From assembly GCA_022750115.1 (NCBI GenBank), contig JAKIWI010000005.1, positions 124,001-188,000 on the forward strand: a stretch of DNA of 64,000 nucleotides. Direction: 5' to 3'. Of this stretch, positions 36,163 through 44,466 are shown one piece after another. Source of the stretch: Thermoplasmata archaeon. GTDB lineage: Archaea; Thermoplasmatota; Thermoplasmata; Lutacidiplasmatales; UBA184. Positions within the stretch are counted from its first letter, which is position 1, and each line of letters opens with the position of its first letter. The notes below the pieces were generated by a model. That model was not told the origin of the DNA. It was given only the letters and a program-made list of their open reading frames with translations, and ran no database searches. The position numbers and the translations under genes were made by a program.

Positions 36163-36732
36163 ATGAACCTCTCGAGCGCGGACACCACGACCATCGTCAT
36201 CGTCGGGATCTTCGTCCTCCTGATCGGGCGACGCATCGTCCTGATGATCCGGGGCGCCCCCGTTCGCCCGGCCCAGATGGTGGCGTTCGCGGTGTTGTTC
36301 GCAGTCCTGTTCGTCGTCGCCCTGTTGGGCTCGTTCTCCGTGCTGCCGCTCTGGACCTACGCGGTGGACGCCGCCGTCCTGGTGGCCTCCACCGTCGGGA
36401 CCGCCGAATACGTCCGCCGTCACGTCGTGCTCGACCTCCGAGATGGAGTTTGGTACTACCGTCTCCACATCGCGATCCCCGTCGTCTACCTGGTCCTCTT
36501 TGCGGCCCGCCTCGCCCTCGATTCGGCGGTCCTCGGCATCGACCCGTTCGCTCCGCCACCGGCGAATGCGCCGATGCTCTCGACGAACGCCATTGCCCTG
36601 GTCGCGGTCGTCGACGCGCTGTTCGCCTTGTCGACCGGTCTCCTGGTGGGGCGCACGGTCGGAGTGCTGGTCGCCCACCGGGCCAAGCTTCGGGAAAGCT
36701 CGGCCCTCTCGACTCCTTCCGGATCGCGCTGA
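36163..36732 (+). CDS. multi-pass membrane protein, unknown function
   Basis: This 189-residue protein starts at the ATG at 36163, with GGGAGG a few bases upstream. About five hydrophobic segments are present (residues about 9-22, 37-58, 62-82, 100-122, 140-165), with positively charged loops inside. It lies 26 bases after ridA on the same strand. It could be mistaken for an anchor of the succinate dehydrogenase, but it lacks the usual position inside the operon and no heme-ligand histidine pattern is evident. No family was recognised. Confidence 0.6.
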   Translation: MNLSSADTTTIVIVGIFVLLIGRRIVLMIRGAPVRPAQMVAFAVLFAVLFVVALLGSFSVLPLWTYAVDAAVLVASTVGTAEYVRRHVVLDLRDGVWYYRLHIAIPVVYLVLFAARLALDSAVLGIDPFAPPPANAPMLSTNAIALVAVVDALFALSTGLLVGRTVGVLVAHRAKLRESSALSTPSGSR

Positions 36733-36777
36733 ACCCCACGGGGCGCGGGGCCCTTCGTTGGAGCCAGCCGCCCGCGC

Positions 36778-37077
36778 CTAGCTGGGGCCGCTCGGCGCAG
36801 GGTCTGGGCTGGCCGGTTGGGCCGGTCGACCGGCTCGACCCGTCAGGCGGTCCCCTCCCGCACCCGCCGTCACGTAGAGGTGGAGGCGATCGCACATCTT
36901 TCGGAAGTACGGGCCGCCTCCGCCGGGAGACGTCTCGTCGAGCCGACGCTGCGCCTCCTCCTCGGAGAGCGAGGCGTCCAACTCAGGTGTGAACACGCAA
37001 GGAAAGACGACGAACCGACGGCCCTCAATCTCGATGCGGTCGGATTCGGGGGCGCCGCAGAACGGGCAGTGGAGCAC
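36778..37077 (-). CDS. small zinc-finger-like protein
   Basis: This 99-residue protein starts MLHCPFCGAPESDRIEIEG, a C-x2-C zinc knuckle, and has further cysteines at VVFPCVFTP and RKMCDRL that could complete a metal site. A central acidic helix (SLSEEEAQRRLDE) follows. The last 25 residues are Ala/Pro/Gly-rich. The function is unknown; it may bind zinc and act as a regulator or adaptor. It lies downstream of the ribbon-helix-helix frame on the same strand. Confidence 0.65.
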   Translation of the reverse strand: MLHCPFCGAPESDRIEIEGRRFVVFPCVFTPELDASLSEEEAQRRLDETSPGGGGPYFRKMCDRLHLYVTAGAGGDRLTGRAGRPAQPASPDPAPSGPS

Positions 37078-37172
37078 GGCCAGGTCGAGAGGAGTTGCGA
37101 AGATAGGGATGGCGGGGCCCTGGACCCAGGGCCGTCCGAGGGGGAGGCCAGCGCCAGGAATGGCGGGCGAGG

Positions 37173-37436
37173 TCAGTCGATGTAGCCGAGGGAGCGCAGC
37201 CGCTCCTTGAGCCGCTTCTCGTCCTCCTCGCTGAACGGGATCTCCCCCGGCGTCTCGAGGAGGCGCGCGAGGACGAACTCAACGAATGCGTCGGCCGAGG
37301 CGAAGCCGGTCCCGCGGATCCGGGCGTCGATCGCCGCCGCCATCTCCTCGGGGATCGCGATCGACCGCGACTTCGGTTGCGAGACCGCCCGGCCCCGACC
37401 AGTTCCCGAAGGGTCCTCTTTGGCCGTCGTCGTACC
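37173..37436 (-). CDS. ribbon-helix-helix DNA-binding protein, start codon unresolved
   Basis: The open frame from 37436 to the TGA at 37173-37175 encodes SRSIAIPEEMAAAI, then ARIRGTGFASADAFVEFVLA and EEDEKRLKERLRSLGYID. This is a typical archaeal CopG/RHH regulator: basic beta-strand, two helices and an acidic C-terminal coil. No ATG, GTG or TTG occurs in this frame before the beta-strand. The only ATG (37343) would delete that strand and leave 56 residues. The frame is the same as guaAb and begins immediately after its TGA. Either an unusual start codon, TGA read-through, or a sequence error must be assumed. Confidence 0.6.
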   Translation of the reverse strand, partial: GTTTAKEDPSGTGRGRAVSQPKSRSIAIPEEMAAAIDARIRGTGFASADAFVEFVLARLLETPGEIPFSEEDEKRLKERLRSLGYID

Positions 37437-38384
37437 TCACTCCCACTCGATGGTGGCCGGCGGCTTGTCCGTGATGTCGTAGAGCACCCGGGTGACCGTT
37501 CCGGACAGGCTCCGCGTGATCCGCTCGGCGATCCGGCGGCGCACATCGAGGGGAAGGTCGGTCGCCGTCCCAGTCATCGCGTCGTTGCTGTCGACGACGC
37601 GGACGCTCACAGCTTCGCCGTAGACGCGGTTGTCGCCCATCACGCCGACCGTCCGGACGGGGAGGAGGACGGCGAAGTACTGCCAGGGTCGCGAGATGGT
37701 GCCGGCGGCGATCGCCCGCTCGACCTCCTCCTCGACGATCGCGTTCGCGGCGCGCGCGGTCTCGACCCGCTCCGCCGTGACCGGCCCGGCCACACGGACC
37801 GCCAGACCCGGACCGGGGAACGGCTGGCGTTCGGGATGGGGGATCGCGAGGTGGGCCGCCAGCATCCGCACCTCGTCCTTGTAGAGGTCCCGGAGCGGTT
37901 CGACGATCCCGATGCGGACGTCCTTCGGGACGCCCCCGACGTTGTGGTGGGTCTTGATCGTGTCGCGGAGCGCGCCGCCGCTCTCGATCCAATCCGGAGC
38001 GATCGTCCCCTGGATCAACTGGCTCGCCCCGAACCGGTCGGCCTCCTCCTCGAACAGGCGGACGAACGCGGTCCCGATCCGACGGCGCTTCTCCTCGGGG
38101 TCGGCGACGCCCTCGAGCGTGGAGAGGAATCGGCTCGCGGCCGGAACGACGGTCACGGGGAGCTGGCTTTCGCGGAAGAACTCCTCGACGTGCTCGACCT
38201 CGTGGGCGCGGAGCAGCCCCGTGTCGACGAACAACGCCTTGGCTCGGTCGCCGAGAGCGCGGTGCGCGAGAACGGCGGCGGCGGTGCTGTCGATGCCCCC
38301 GCTCGCGGCGACGATCGCCTTCCCCGGAACCTGCTCGCGAAGGCGGCGAATCGCGGTGGCGGCGAACTGAGCGGGGTCCTTCAC
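37437..38384 (-). CDS. guaAb: GMP synthase, ATP-pyrophosphatase subunit B
   Basis: This 315-residue enzyme aminates XMP to GMP using ammonia from a separate glutaminase subunit, as usual in archaea. The PP-loop is SGGIDSTAA near residues 28-36. GTIAPDWIESG, IKTHHNVGG and the C-terminal dimerisation domain ending ITDKPPATIEWE are diagnostic. The start is a GTG at 38384 that overlaps the purE TGA (GTGA), so it is translated with purE. The glutaminase subunit (guaAa) is not in the window. The frame immediately after its stop encodes a ribbon-helix-helix protein. Confidence 0.93.
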   Translation of the reverse strand: MKDPAQFAATAIRRLREQVPGKAIVAASGGIDSTAAAVLAHRALGDRAKALFVDTGLLRAHEVEHVEEFFRESQLPVTVVPAASRFLSTLEGVADPEEKRRRIGTAFVRLFEEEADRFGASQLIQGTIAPDWIESGGALRDTIKTHHNVGGVPKDVRIGIVEPLRDLYKDEVRMLAAHLAIPHPERQPFPGPGLAVRVAGPVTAERVETARAANAIVEEEVERAIAAGTISRPWQYFAVLLPVRTVGVMGDNRVYGEAVSVRVVDSNDAMTGTATDLPLDVRRRIAERITRSLSGTVTRVLYDITDKPPATIEWE

Positions 38385-38842
38385 GGAGTCCCCGGCGGGG
38401 GAGACGTCGGCTCTTCGCGCCACTTCGCTCGGTAGCGCTGCAGGGCCGCGGTCACCTCGGGATACTTGAGAGCCAGAATCTCGGCGGCGAGCAACGCCGC
38501 GTTCTCGGACGCGTCGAGGCCAACCGACGCGACGGGGACTCCGGGAGGCATTTGGACCACGGAGAGGAGACTGTCGAGGCCGAGGCCGCGGTTCAGCGGG
38601 ACGCCGATGACGGGCTTCAGGGTGCGCGCCGCGACCGTGCCGGGGAGCGCCGCCGAGAGCCCCGCCATCGCGATGAACACGTCCGTCGAGGGGTCCGCGA
38701 CGATCCGGTCGACCTTCTCGGGCGTCCGGTGGGCGGACGCGACGTGCACCTCGCAGGGGATGCCCAGGTCGGTGAGTCGGAAGCGGACCTTCTCCGCCTG
38801 TTCGAGGTCCGACTTGCTTCCGACGAGGACGGTGACCTTCAT
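38381..38842 (-). CDS. purE: N5-carboxyaminoimidazole ribonucleotide mutase PurE
   Basis: This 153-residue protein is a class I PurE. It has VLVGSKSDLEQAEK at the N-terminus, VASAHRTPEKV carrying the catalytic His, and AMAGLSAALPGTVAARTLKPVIGVP, then QMPPGVPVASVG. It moves the carboxyl group from N5-CAIR to CAIR in purine synthesis. GGAGG lies just upstream of the ATG at 38842. It forms a two-gene purine unit with guaAb. PurK is not seen. Confidence 0.93.
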   Translation of the reverse strand: MKVTVLVGSKSDLEQAEKVRFRLTDLGIPCEVHVASAHRTPEKVDRIVADPSTDVFIAMAGLSAALPGTVAARTLKPVIGVPLNRGLGLDSLLSVVQMPPGVPVASVGLDASENAALLAAEILALKYPEVTAALQRYRAKWREEPTSPPPGTP

Positions 38843-38936
38843 GGAGCCTCCGAGGGGACGCGGAAGAAAAGGCTGACGAGGGCGGAGGCGTCGAGCCACA
38901 ACCGCTTTGTCGTCGGCAGGCCCCCCGGCTCGTTCG

Positions 38937-39581
38937 GTGCGGCTCCACACGGGCGGGCGCTTGCGTCGCTGGCTGGGGGCCCGCTTCGGCGGCGACTTCG
39001 AGGTCGGGGACCGGATCTACCGAAGGATCCTCCACGCCGCCGGCGCGTTCGCGATCGTCTACCTGCTCGTCCCGGCGAACGTCCTCGTCGTCGTCTCGAC
39101 GTCGACCGTGCTGCTGCTCGCGCTCGCCGTGATCCTGCTCCTCGAGGGGCTGCGCCACTGGGCGGGATGGGAACTCCCCACGATCCGCTCCTACGAGCAG
39201 CGCCGCGTCGGCAGCTACGTCTATTACGCGGTGGCCCTCACGCTCGCGCTTCTCCTCTTCCCGAGGCCGATCGCAGCCGCGGTGGTGCTGGGAACCGCAC
39301 TCGTGGACCCGCTTCTCGGGGAGCTCCGCCTTCGGACCCGAGACGTTCTCCGCGTCACCACTCCCGGATTCCTCGTCTACTTCCTGCTCGCCTTCGTCGC
39401 CCTCCAGACGTTCGGGGGCGGGCGCGAGCCGGCGACCGCGGGGCTCGCACTGCTGGCCGGCGCACTCGCGGTGGCCGCCGAGTGGCCGTCCTGGGGGATG
39501 GTCGACGATGACCTCGCGATGACCCTGGTTCCGGGGGCGGTCCTCACGGCGATCGTCCTCACCTGGCCAGGAATCCTCTAG
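38937..39581 (+). CDS. polyprenol/dolichol kinase-like membrane protein
   Basis: The protein is about 214 residues from a GTG at 38937 (a TTG at 38907 is an in-frame alternative). It has about seven hydrophobic segments after VGDRIYRRILHAAGAF. Near the C-terminus AAEWPSWGMVDDDLAMTLVPG resembles the E...D-D-N-L-x-I-P motif of the dolichol kinase/phytol kinase superfamily, with Asp in place of Asn. This suggests phosphorylation of a polyprenol glycan carrier, consistent with N-glycosylation of the many surface proteins. The match is partial, so the substrate is only a proposal. It is divergent from purE. Confidence 0.5.
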   Translation: MRLHTGGRLRRWLGARFGGDFEVGDRIYRRILHAAGAFAIVYLLVPANVLVVVSTSTVLLLALAVILLLEGLRHWAGWELPTIRSYEQRRVGSYVYYAVALTLALLLFPRPIAAAVVLGTALVDPLLGELRLRTRDVLRVTTPGFLVYFLLAFVALQTFGGGREPATAGLALLAGALAVAAEWPSWGMVDDDLAMTLVPGAVLTAIVLTWPGIL

Positions 39582-39650
39582 CGCCGATGGACCCCACGCC
39601 GACGCGTCGCCCCGCGAGAGCCTCTGGTCGGGCTGGCCCGGTCGAGGGGA

Positions 39651-40235
39651 CTACCCGCGCGCGATGCGGCGCGAGACGAACCAAAGCACAAAGACGAGGA
39701 GCCAGACCCCCTGGGCCACGACCACGTTGTAGAACGCGAACGGGATCGAGGCCGCAAACACGACGGGCATGAACAGGCTGGTCCGGCGAAGGTAGCGATT
39801 CCATTCGGGGGGGAAGTTCGGGCGGATCAGGTGCCCCGGACCCGAGGAGTACCACCAGAGCGCCGAGAGGCAGAGCCCCGCCGCGATCTGGGTGACCGCG
39901 AAGAACACGACCCCCGTCGGTGTGCTCTGGGCCGCGTTGAGCACGACGACGGTGAACGGCAGGATTGCGATGCAGATCAGAAAGATCGTGTTGAGGCGGA
40001 TCAGGACTCGGTCGAAGCGCTCGATGTAGCCGAAGATCAGGTGGTGGCCCTGCCACCACATCCCGATGACGAAGAACGTCAGGACGTAGGCATACAACGC
40101 CGTCTGGAACGCCGACTGCTGGAGGTACCACCCCACTTGGCCGCCGAGCGTGCCGAAGGGAAGGACGAGGCCGAGGACGAGGAGCGTCATCGCGAAGGCG
40201 AAGACGCCGTCGCTGAGGGCGAGAATCCGGCTCAT
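39651..40235 (-). CDS. TMEM175-family potassium channel-like protein (DUF1211)
   Basis: This 194-residue protein begins SRILALSDGVFAFAMTLLVL, which is the TMEM175 signature R-x3-F-S-D-x2-F-A-x2-T-L-x2-L with Leu for Phe. Six hydrophobic segments are visible. Bacterial and archaeal homologues form tetrameric K+-permeable channels with the first helix lining the pore. The ATG at 40235 is chosen because GGAGG lies about 8 bases upstream; a TTG 69 bases further up is open but less likely. It lies convergent with the polyprenol-kinase-like gene. Confidence 0.8.
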   Translation of the reverse strand: MSRILALSDGVFAFAMTLLVLGLVLPFGTLGGQVGWYLQQSAFQTALYAYVLTFFVIGMWWQGHHLIFGYIERFDRVLIRLNTIFLICIAILPFTVVVLNAAQSTPTGVVFFAVTQIAAGLCLSALWWYSSGPGHLIRPNFPPEWNRYLRRTSLFMPVVFAASIPFAFYNVVVAQGVWLLVFVLWFVSRRIARG

Positions 40236-40463
40236 GTCCCGTCCTCCGAACGTCCAAGGAGGTTCGAGGCGGTCGTCCGAGAGCGGGCGCTCGTCGTCTT
40301 CCAAGAGTATCGATCGCCGTCCGACCGGTCCAGCGAGCCGGCGTCCAAGTAGCTTGCGAATCGTCGACGGTTTCGGAACGGTACGCCGTGGTCGGGGTTT
40401 GCCGGCTCAGGTTCGCACGTTTTGGACGGCCAGTGAGACTCCGCGTCGTCGCGGTGGACCGAC

Positions 40464-40473
40464 GTTCATAACC
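40464..40473 (+). promoter_or_regulatory. TATA-like box for the Kelch-like gene
   Basis: GTTCATAACC lies 30-39 bases before the ATG at 40503, giving a short predicted leader. The rest of the 40236-40502 gap shows no gene or strong structure. Confidence 0.45.
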
Positions 40474-40502
40474 CGGGAGCCAGTCGGGGGGCCGTAGGGC
40501 CC

Positions 40503-42650
40503 ATGGCGAAACTCGATTCCCGAACGACCGGGCGAATTCGACGCGGCGATGCGCTGCCGCTCGCCGCGATGCTCGTGTGTCTCGTGGTCGTGGTCGAGCT
40601 TCTGAGCATGCTCCCGATCCCCCCGCTCGCGGGCCCCCGCGAGGCGTCTCTGGCCCATGCCGGCTTGGTTCCCCGAGTCGGCTCCCCCCCGGCGCCGGGG
40701 TCCGCGTTGGTCCAGGCCGCGTCCGCATCGCTCCGCGAAGGGGCGGGTCCGGCGGGCGGCGTTCCCTGGAATTGTACCTCCGCCGCCTCCCCGACCGGCG
40801 TCCACTGCGGAACCGGGTCGTCCTCTTCCGCGCGTCCGTCGATCACACCCACGACTCCCTCGTGGACCGAGATCGCGCCGCCGGCCCCGTCCGGCCGGAC
40901 CTACGGATCGATGGTGTACGACGCGAAGGATGGCTACGTCCTCCTGTTCGGCGGCCTCGTCAGCGGACCCGCACTCCAGGATACCTGGACGTTCGTCGGC
41001 GGGACGTGGACCCAGCTCACGCCCGCGTCCTCGCCTTCTGCGCGAGGTGCCGCCGCGATCTGCTTCGACAGCGCGGACCACTACGTCGTGCTGTTCGGCG
41101 GGTTCTCGGGCACCTCGTACCTCGCCGACACGTGGAAGTTCTCCGGCGGACTCTGGACCGTCCTCAGTCCGACGTCCCATCCGTCGGCTCGCGCCGATGC
41201 GGCGATGTCGTACGACACCAAGGACGGGTACGCGGTCCTGTTCGGGGGTTTCGACGCGGCGCTGACGGGGCGGCAGGACACGTGGGAATTCTCCGCGGGT
41301 CAGTGGACCCCCCTTACGCTGGCGACCCACCCCGCCGGCCGATCCCAGGCCGCCATGGCCTACGATAGCGCCGACGGCTACGTGGTCCTCTTCGGCGGAA
41401 CCAACACGACGACCCTGGGGGATACCTGGAACTTCACCGGTGGGCTCTGGACCCAGCTCACGCCGCTGTTGGTCGCCCCGGGAGCTCGATACCTGGCCGG
41501 CCTCGCGAACAGCGCGAAGGACGGAAAGCTGATCCTGTTCGGGGGGCATACCAGCGTCGGCCGCGTCTCGGACGCGTGGACCTTCTCCGGTGGGTCGTGG
41601 ACGAAGGTCAGTTCCTCGGTCCATCCGACCTCGCGCGATGGGCCTATGGTCGCGGATGGCCCCGCCACGGGGAACATCGTGCTGTTCGGTGGCGTCTCTC
41701 CCGCGAACGCGGTGCTCAACGACACCTGGACGTTCCACGGCTTGGTCTGGACGCACGTGCTCCCGCACCTCCCGGCGCCCCGGAGCTTCGACGCCCTGAC
41801 GTACGACGAGGCCGACGGCTACGTCCTCCTCTTCGGGGGCGGGGGCCTTGCGAACAACCAGTTCGGAGACACGTGGAAGTACTTCCACGGGGCCTGGACG
41901 CAGCTCCACCCCGCGCAGTCGCCGTCGGCCCGGGTCCTCCCGGGGATGACGTACGATCAGGCCGACGGGTACGTGATCTTGTTCGGCGGCACGTCCCCGG
42001 CCGGTGCCACCGACTTCTCGGACACGTGGACGTTCCTCGCCGGGGCCTGGCACGCCGACGTCGCGGCGGTCGGCCCCCCGTCGCGCTACGCCCCGGGGCT
42101 GACCTACGACGCCGCGGACGGCTACGTCCTCATGTTTGGCGGAGAGAACGTCTCGAACGTCGACATGTCGGACACCTGGGCGTTCCAGGGCGGCGTGTGG
42201 TGGGACCCGGTCCCCGCGCTGTCCCCGAATCCGGACCCTCGGGGAGGCCCGGAAATGACGTACGACTCCGAGGACGGCTACGTCGTGCTGTTCAGCGGAG
42301 CCGGCACGGGATCCTCGCCGCCCCCGGCCACGACCTGGACCTACGTCGGGGGGAGTTGGACGAACATCACCTCTCGAGTCTCGACGCAGCCGCCCGCGGG
42401 GGCCGCGGCGGGCTTCGTCGATGACACCTACGACGGGTACCTGCTCCTCTACGGGGAGTTCGAGGGCGGCACGAAGTACGGGAACCAGACCTGGGAGTAC
42501 CTCGGCGGGGTCTGGACCCAGCTCGCGCCGGCGGTCGACCCCGGCCACCGCGGGTTCACCGGGATGGCGTTCGACCCGAACGACAACGTCGCGGTCGTGT
42601 TCGGCGGAGCCACCGCGACCGGGATCGCGAGCGGTACCTGGACCTACTGA
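40503..42650 (+). CDS. secreted 12-repeat Kelch-like beta-propeller protein
   Basis: This 715-residue protein has an N-terminal hydrophobic signal (about residues 18-40, LPLAAMLVCLVVVVELL). Twelve units of about 45-50 residues follow, each with a core like YDAKDGYVLLFGG and a following D-T-W-x-F-x-G-G-x-W-T-x-L. Examples are YDSADGYVVLFGG, YDEADGYVLLFGG and YDQADGYVILFGG. Kelch repeats form propeller blades, so two six-bladed or one larger assembly is possible. There is no C-terminal anchor; the protein ends at a blade. It shares the repeat type with the 54749-57985 protein. It may mediate surface binding; no enzyme motif was seen. Confidence 0.8.
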   Translation: MAKLDSRTTGRIRRGDALPLAAMLVCLVVVVELLSMLPIPPLAGPREASLAHAGLVPRVGSPPAPGSALVQAASASLREGAGPAGGVPWNCTSAASPTGVHCGTGSSSSARPSITPTTPSWTEIAPPAPSGRTYGSMVYDAKDGYVLLFGGLVSGPALQDTWTFVGGTWTQLTPASSPSARGAAAICFDSADHYVVLFGGFSGTSYLADTWKFSGGLWTVLSPTSHPSARADAAMSYDTKDGYAVLFGGFDAALTGRQDTWEFSAGQWTPLTLATHPAGRSQAAMAYDSADGYVVLFGGTNTTTLGDTWNFTGGLWTQLTPLLVAPGARYLAGLANSAKDGKLILFGGHTSVGRVSDAWTFSGGSWTKVSSSVHPTSRDGPMVADGPATGNIVLFGGVSPANAVLNDTWTFHGLVWTHVLPHLPAPRSFDALTYDEADGYVLLFGGGGLANNQFGDTWKYFHGAWTQLHPAQSPSARVLPGMTYDQADGYVILFGGTSPAGATDFSDTWTFLAGAWHADVAAVGPPSRYAPGLTYDAADGYVLMFGGENVSNVDMSDTWAFQGGVWWDPVPALSPNPDPRGGPEMTYDSEDGYVVLFSGAGTGSSPPPATTWTYVGGSWTNITSRVSTQPPAGAAAGFVDDTYDGYLLLYGEFEGGTKYGNQTWEYLGGVWTQLAPAVDPGHRGFTGMAFDPNDNVAVVFGGATATGIASGTWTY

Positions 42651-42690
42651 CCGCGCCGACGCCCCCCCGGGCGCCCGGCGCGGCTCACGC

Positions 42691-44232
42691 CTACACGATG
42701 GGCGTCAGCTTCGCGTGCGGCGCGCCCTTCTCCGGGTCCGGAGAGATCGCGTAGATCGTCGTGCGCGGCCGGATGCCGTAGATGCACGGCGCGTTGTCGA
42801 TGTTGATGATCCGGAAGTACGTGTCCATCATGTTCAGGATCTCGCTCGATACGAGGAGGCCCGGCTTTAGGAGCCCGATCCCGAGGTTGCCGACCAGCTT
42901 CGTGCGGCGGACGCCGTGGAAGTACATCCGGATGGCGACCTGGTCGCCCATCAGGCTCTCGAGCGTGTCGAACGCGGTGTACTCGAGGAACGGCTTCTGC
43001 TCGGGCCCGCGCGCGGCCTTCTCGGCCGTGACCATCGCGCGCATCGCCTCGTCGCGGCCGTAGCGCGCCATCGGCACGATGTAGCTCTCCTCGGTCTCGT
43101 TCGCCGTGTAGTCGGCGATCCGCACGCGCGTGTCGAAGATGTTCGGCGGCGTGTGGCGCACCAGCGTCTCCCGGAGCTTCTCGTGCGACTCGCCGGCGGC
43201 GAGCACCGCGATGATCCCGCGCGACTGCGTGAGGAAGTTCAGGAACGTCGGCGTGAACAGCATGTAGTAGTCGTCGATTCCGACGTTCACGTCGACCTCG
43301 AACGCATTGAAGCTGCCGCGCTTGAACCCGCCGCCCAGGAGGGCGTCGAAGTCCGGGATCCCCGTCGAGTAGTGCTTGTCCGGGTCGGCGACCGGGTGCC
43401 AGACCGGCGAGGACTGCAGCGCTCCCGGCGCCGAGGAGAACCCGAGCGCCTCGAACCGGCCGTTGGAGAGGGTCACGGCGTACCGGGGCCGCTGGATGTT
43501 CGTCGCGCGCAGCTTCTCGAGCCGCATGTGGCGGACGCGCCGCTCATCGAGCTCCTCGCGCTGGATCGAGATGAGGCCGTCGACCAGGTACTCGATACCG
43601 CCCGCCTCGGGCTTCTCGAGGATCATGACGACGTTCGTGTTGGAGCTCTCGACGAGATCCTTCTGGAGCGCCATCACGAACTCTTCCATCTCGAGTCCGT
43701 ACTTGTGGGTCACACCCTCGAGGGAGTCGATGACGAGCAGCGACTTCTCCGGGAGCGCCTTCTCGACCCGGTTGTAGACGTTCTCGACCTCGGGCATCGG
43801 GTTGCGCTTCATCAGCGCGGTGAGGTGCGTGCGGTCCACACGGGTCGGGGCGCCCCGCTCCTCGTCGAACGTCCGCATCACGTCGCGGGCGGCGCGAATC
43901 TTCTTCTGCTCGGACTCGGGAAGCTCGGCGACCGCGCCCTTCGGGGCGGCGTTGATCGCATCGAGGAACAGCTTGCCGGCGTCGAGGATACGCGCGCGCA
44001 TCTCGGTCGCCTTCAGCCAGGGGAACTGGCGGTAGAGCGCCTCGTCCCCGACTCGGGTCGAGAGGTAGTAGGACTGCTGCGGCTTCCCGACGCGCTCGAG
44101 CAGCTCGAGGCCGAACGTCGTCTTTCCCGTACCCGCGCCACCCTTGACGATCAGGGAACGGCCGCCGCGGCCGGAGAGGAAGGCGAGAACTTCGGGCGGA
44201 ACGCCCCCCGTCCGCTTCGGCTCCTCCGCCAT
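42691..44232 (-). CDS. KaiC/GvpD-like RecA-superfamily ATPase with a degenerate second domain
   Basis: This 513-residue protein starts at the ATG at 44232 (MAEEPKRTGG); a GTG two codons upstream is the alternative. The N-terminal domain has Walker A VKGGAGTGKTT near residues 30-40 and Walker B LLVIDSLEGV. The second half starts like a KaiC domain (YSTGIPDFDALLGGGFKRGSF), but the position of the P-loop reads FEVDVNVGIDDYY, so it cannot bind nucleotide conventionally. It resembles archaeal GvpD/HTR-like or KaiC-like signalling ATPases. The function is unknown; it lies downstream of alaS on the same strand. Confidence 0.8.
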   Translation of the reverse strand: MAEEPKRTGGVPPEVLAFLSGRGGRSLIVKGGAGTGKTTFGLELLERVGKPQQSYYLSTRVGDEALYRQFPWLKATEMRARILDAGKLFLDAINAAPKGAVAELPESEQKKIRAARDVMRTFDEERGAPTRVDRTHLTALMKRNPMPEVENVYNRVEKALPEKSLLVIDSLEGVTHKYGLEMEEFVMALQKDLVESSNTNVVMILEKPEAGGIEYLVDGLISIQREELDERRVRHMRLEKLRATNIQRPRYAVTLSNGRFEALGFSSAPGALQSSPVWHPVADPDKHYSTGIPDFDALLGGGFKRGSFNAFEVDVNVGIDDYYMLFTPTFLNFLTQSRGIIAVLAAGESHEKLRETLVRHTPPNIFDTRVRIADYTANETEESYIVPMARYGRDEAMRAMVTAEKAARGPEQKPFLEYTAFDTLESLMGDQVAIRMYFHGVRRTKLVGNLGIGLLKPGLLVSSEILNMMDTYFRIINIDNAPCIYGIRPRTTIYAISPDPEKGAPHAKLTPIV

Positions 44233-44394
44233 CAGCACGCCTCGGGTACTGCGGAAGGTGACCGCTTGCGCTCGTTCATTCGTTCCAACCGAGACGAAAT
44301 GGTCGTGTCCGGAAGGTAAAGGTTTCGCCGGGCCGGGCCTACCGCGGCGGCCGCGAGAGCCGTTCGCCGATGGAAGCTCGCGGTTCGCGTCGGA

Positions 44395-44413
44395 GGGGAG
44401 AATATTTCTCCCC
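44395..44413. terminator. hairpin GGGGAGAA/TTCTCCCC after alaS
   Basis: Perfect 8-bp arms (44395-44402 and 44406-44413) with a 3-base loop lie 53 bases downstream of the alaS stop on the minus strand. It could end or stabilise the alaS message or act in the leader of the KaiC-like gene. Confidence 0.5.
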
Positions 44414-44420
44414 GCGCGAA

Positions 44421-44446
44421 GGCGCGCGTCGTTCTGGGCGCGCGCC
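44421..44446. terminator. second hairpin GGCGCGCG/CGCGCGCC after alaS
   Basis: Perfect 8-bp arms flank a 10-base loop, 7 bases from the first hairpin and 20 bases after the alaS stop. The tandem pair separates alaS from the KaiC-like gene. Archaeal RNA 3' ends do not require hairpins, so the role is inferred from position. Confidence 0.45.
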
Positions 44447-44466
44447 AGCGCCGCCGGGCGGGGCGA

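Noticed and set aside
36163-36732. Membrane protein considered as the succinate dehydrogenase anchor
   Set aside because: It lies after ridA with its own ribosome-binding site, lacks evident heme-ligand histidines and has about five helices.
40236-40304. N-terminal extension of the TMEM175-like protein from a TTG
   Set aside because: GGAGG lies at proper distance from the ATG at 40235, and the family motif begins right after that ATG.
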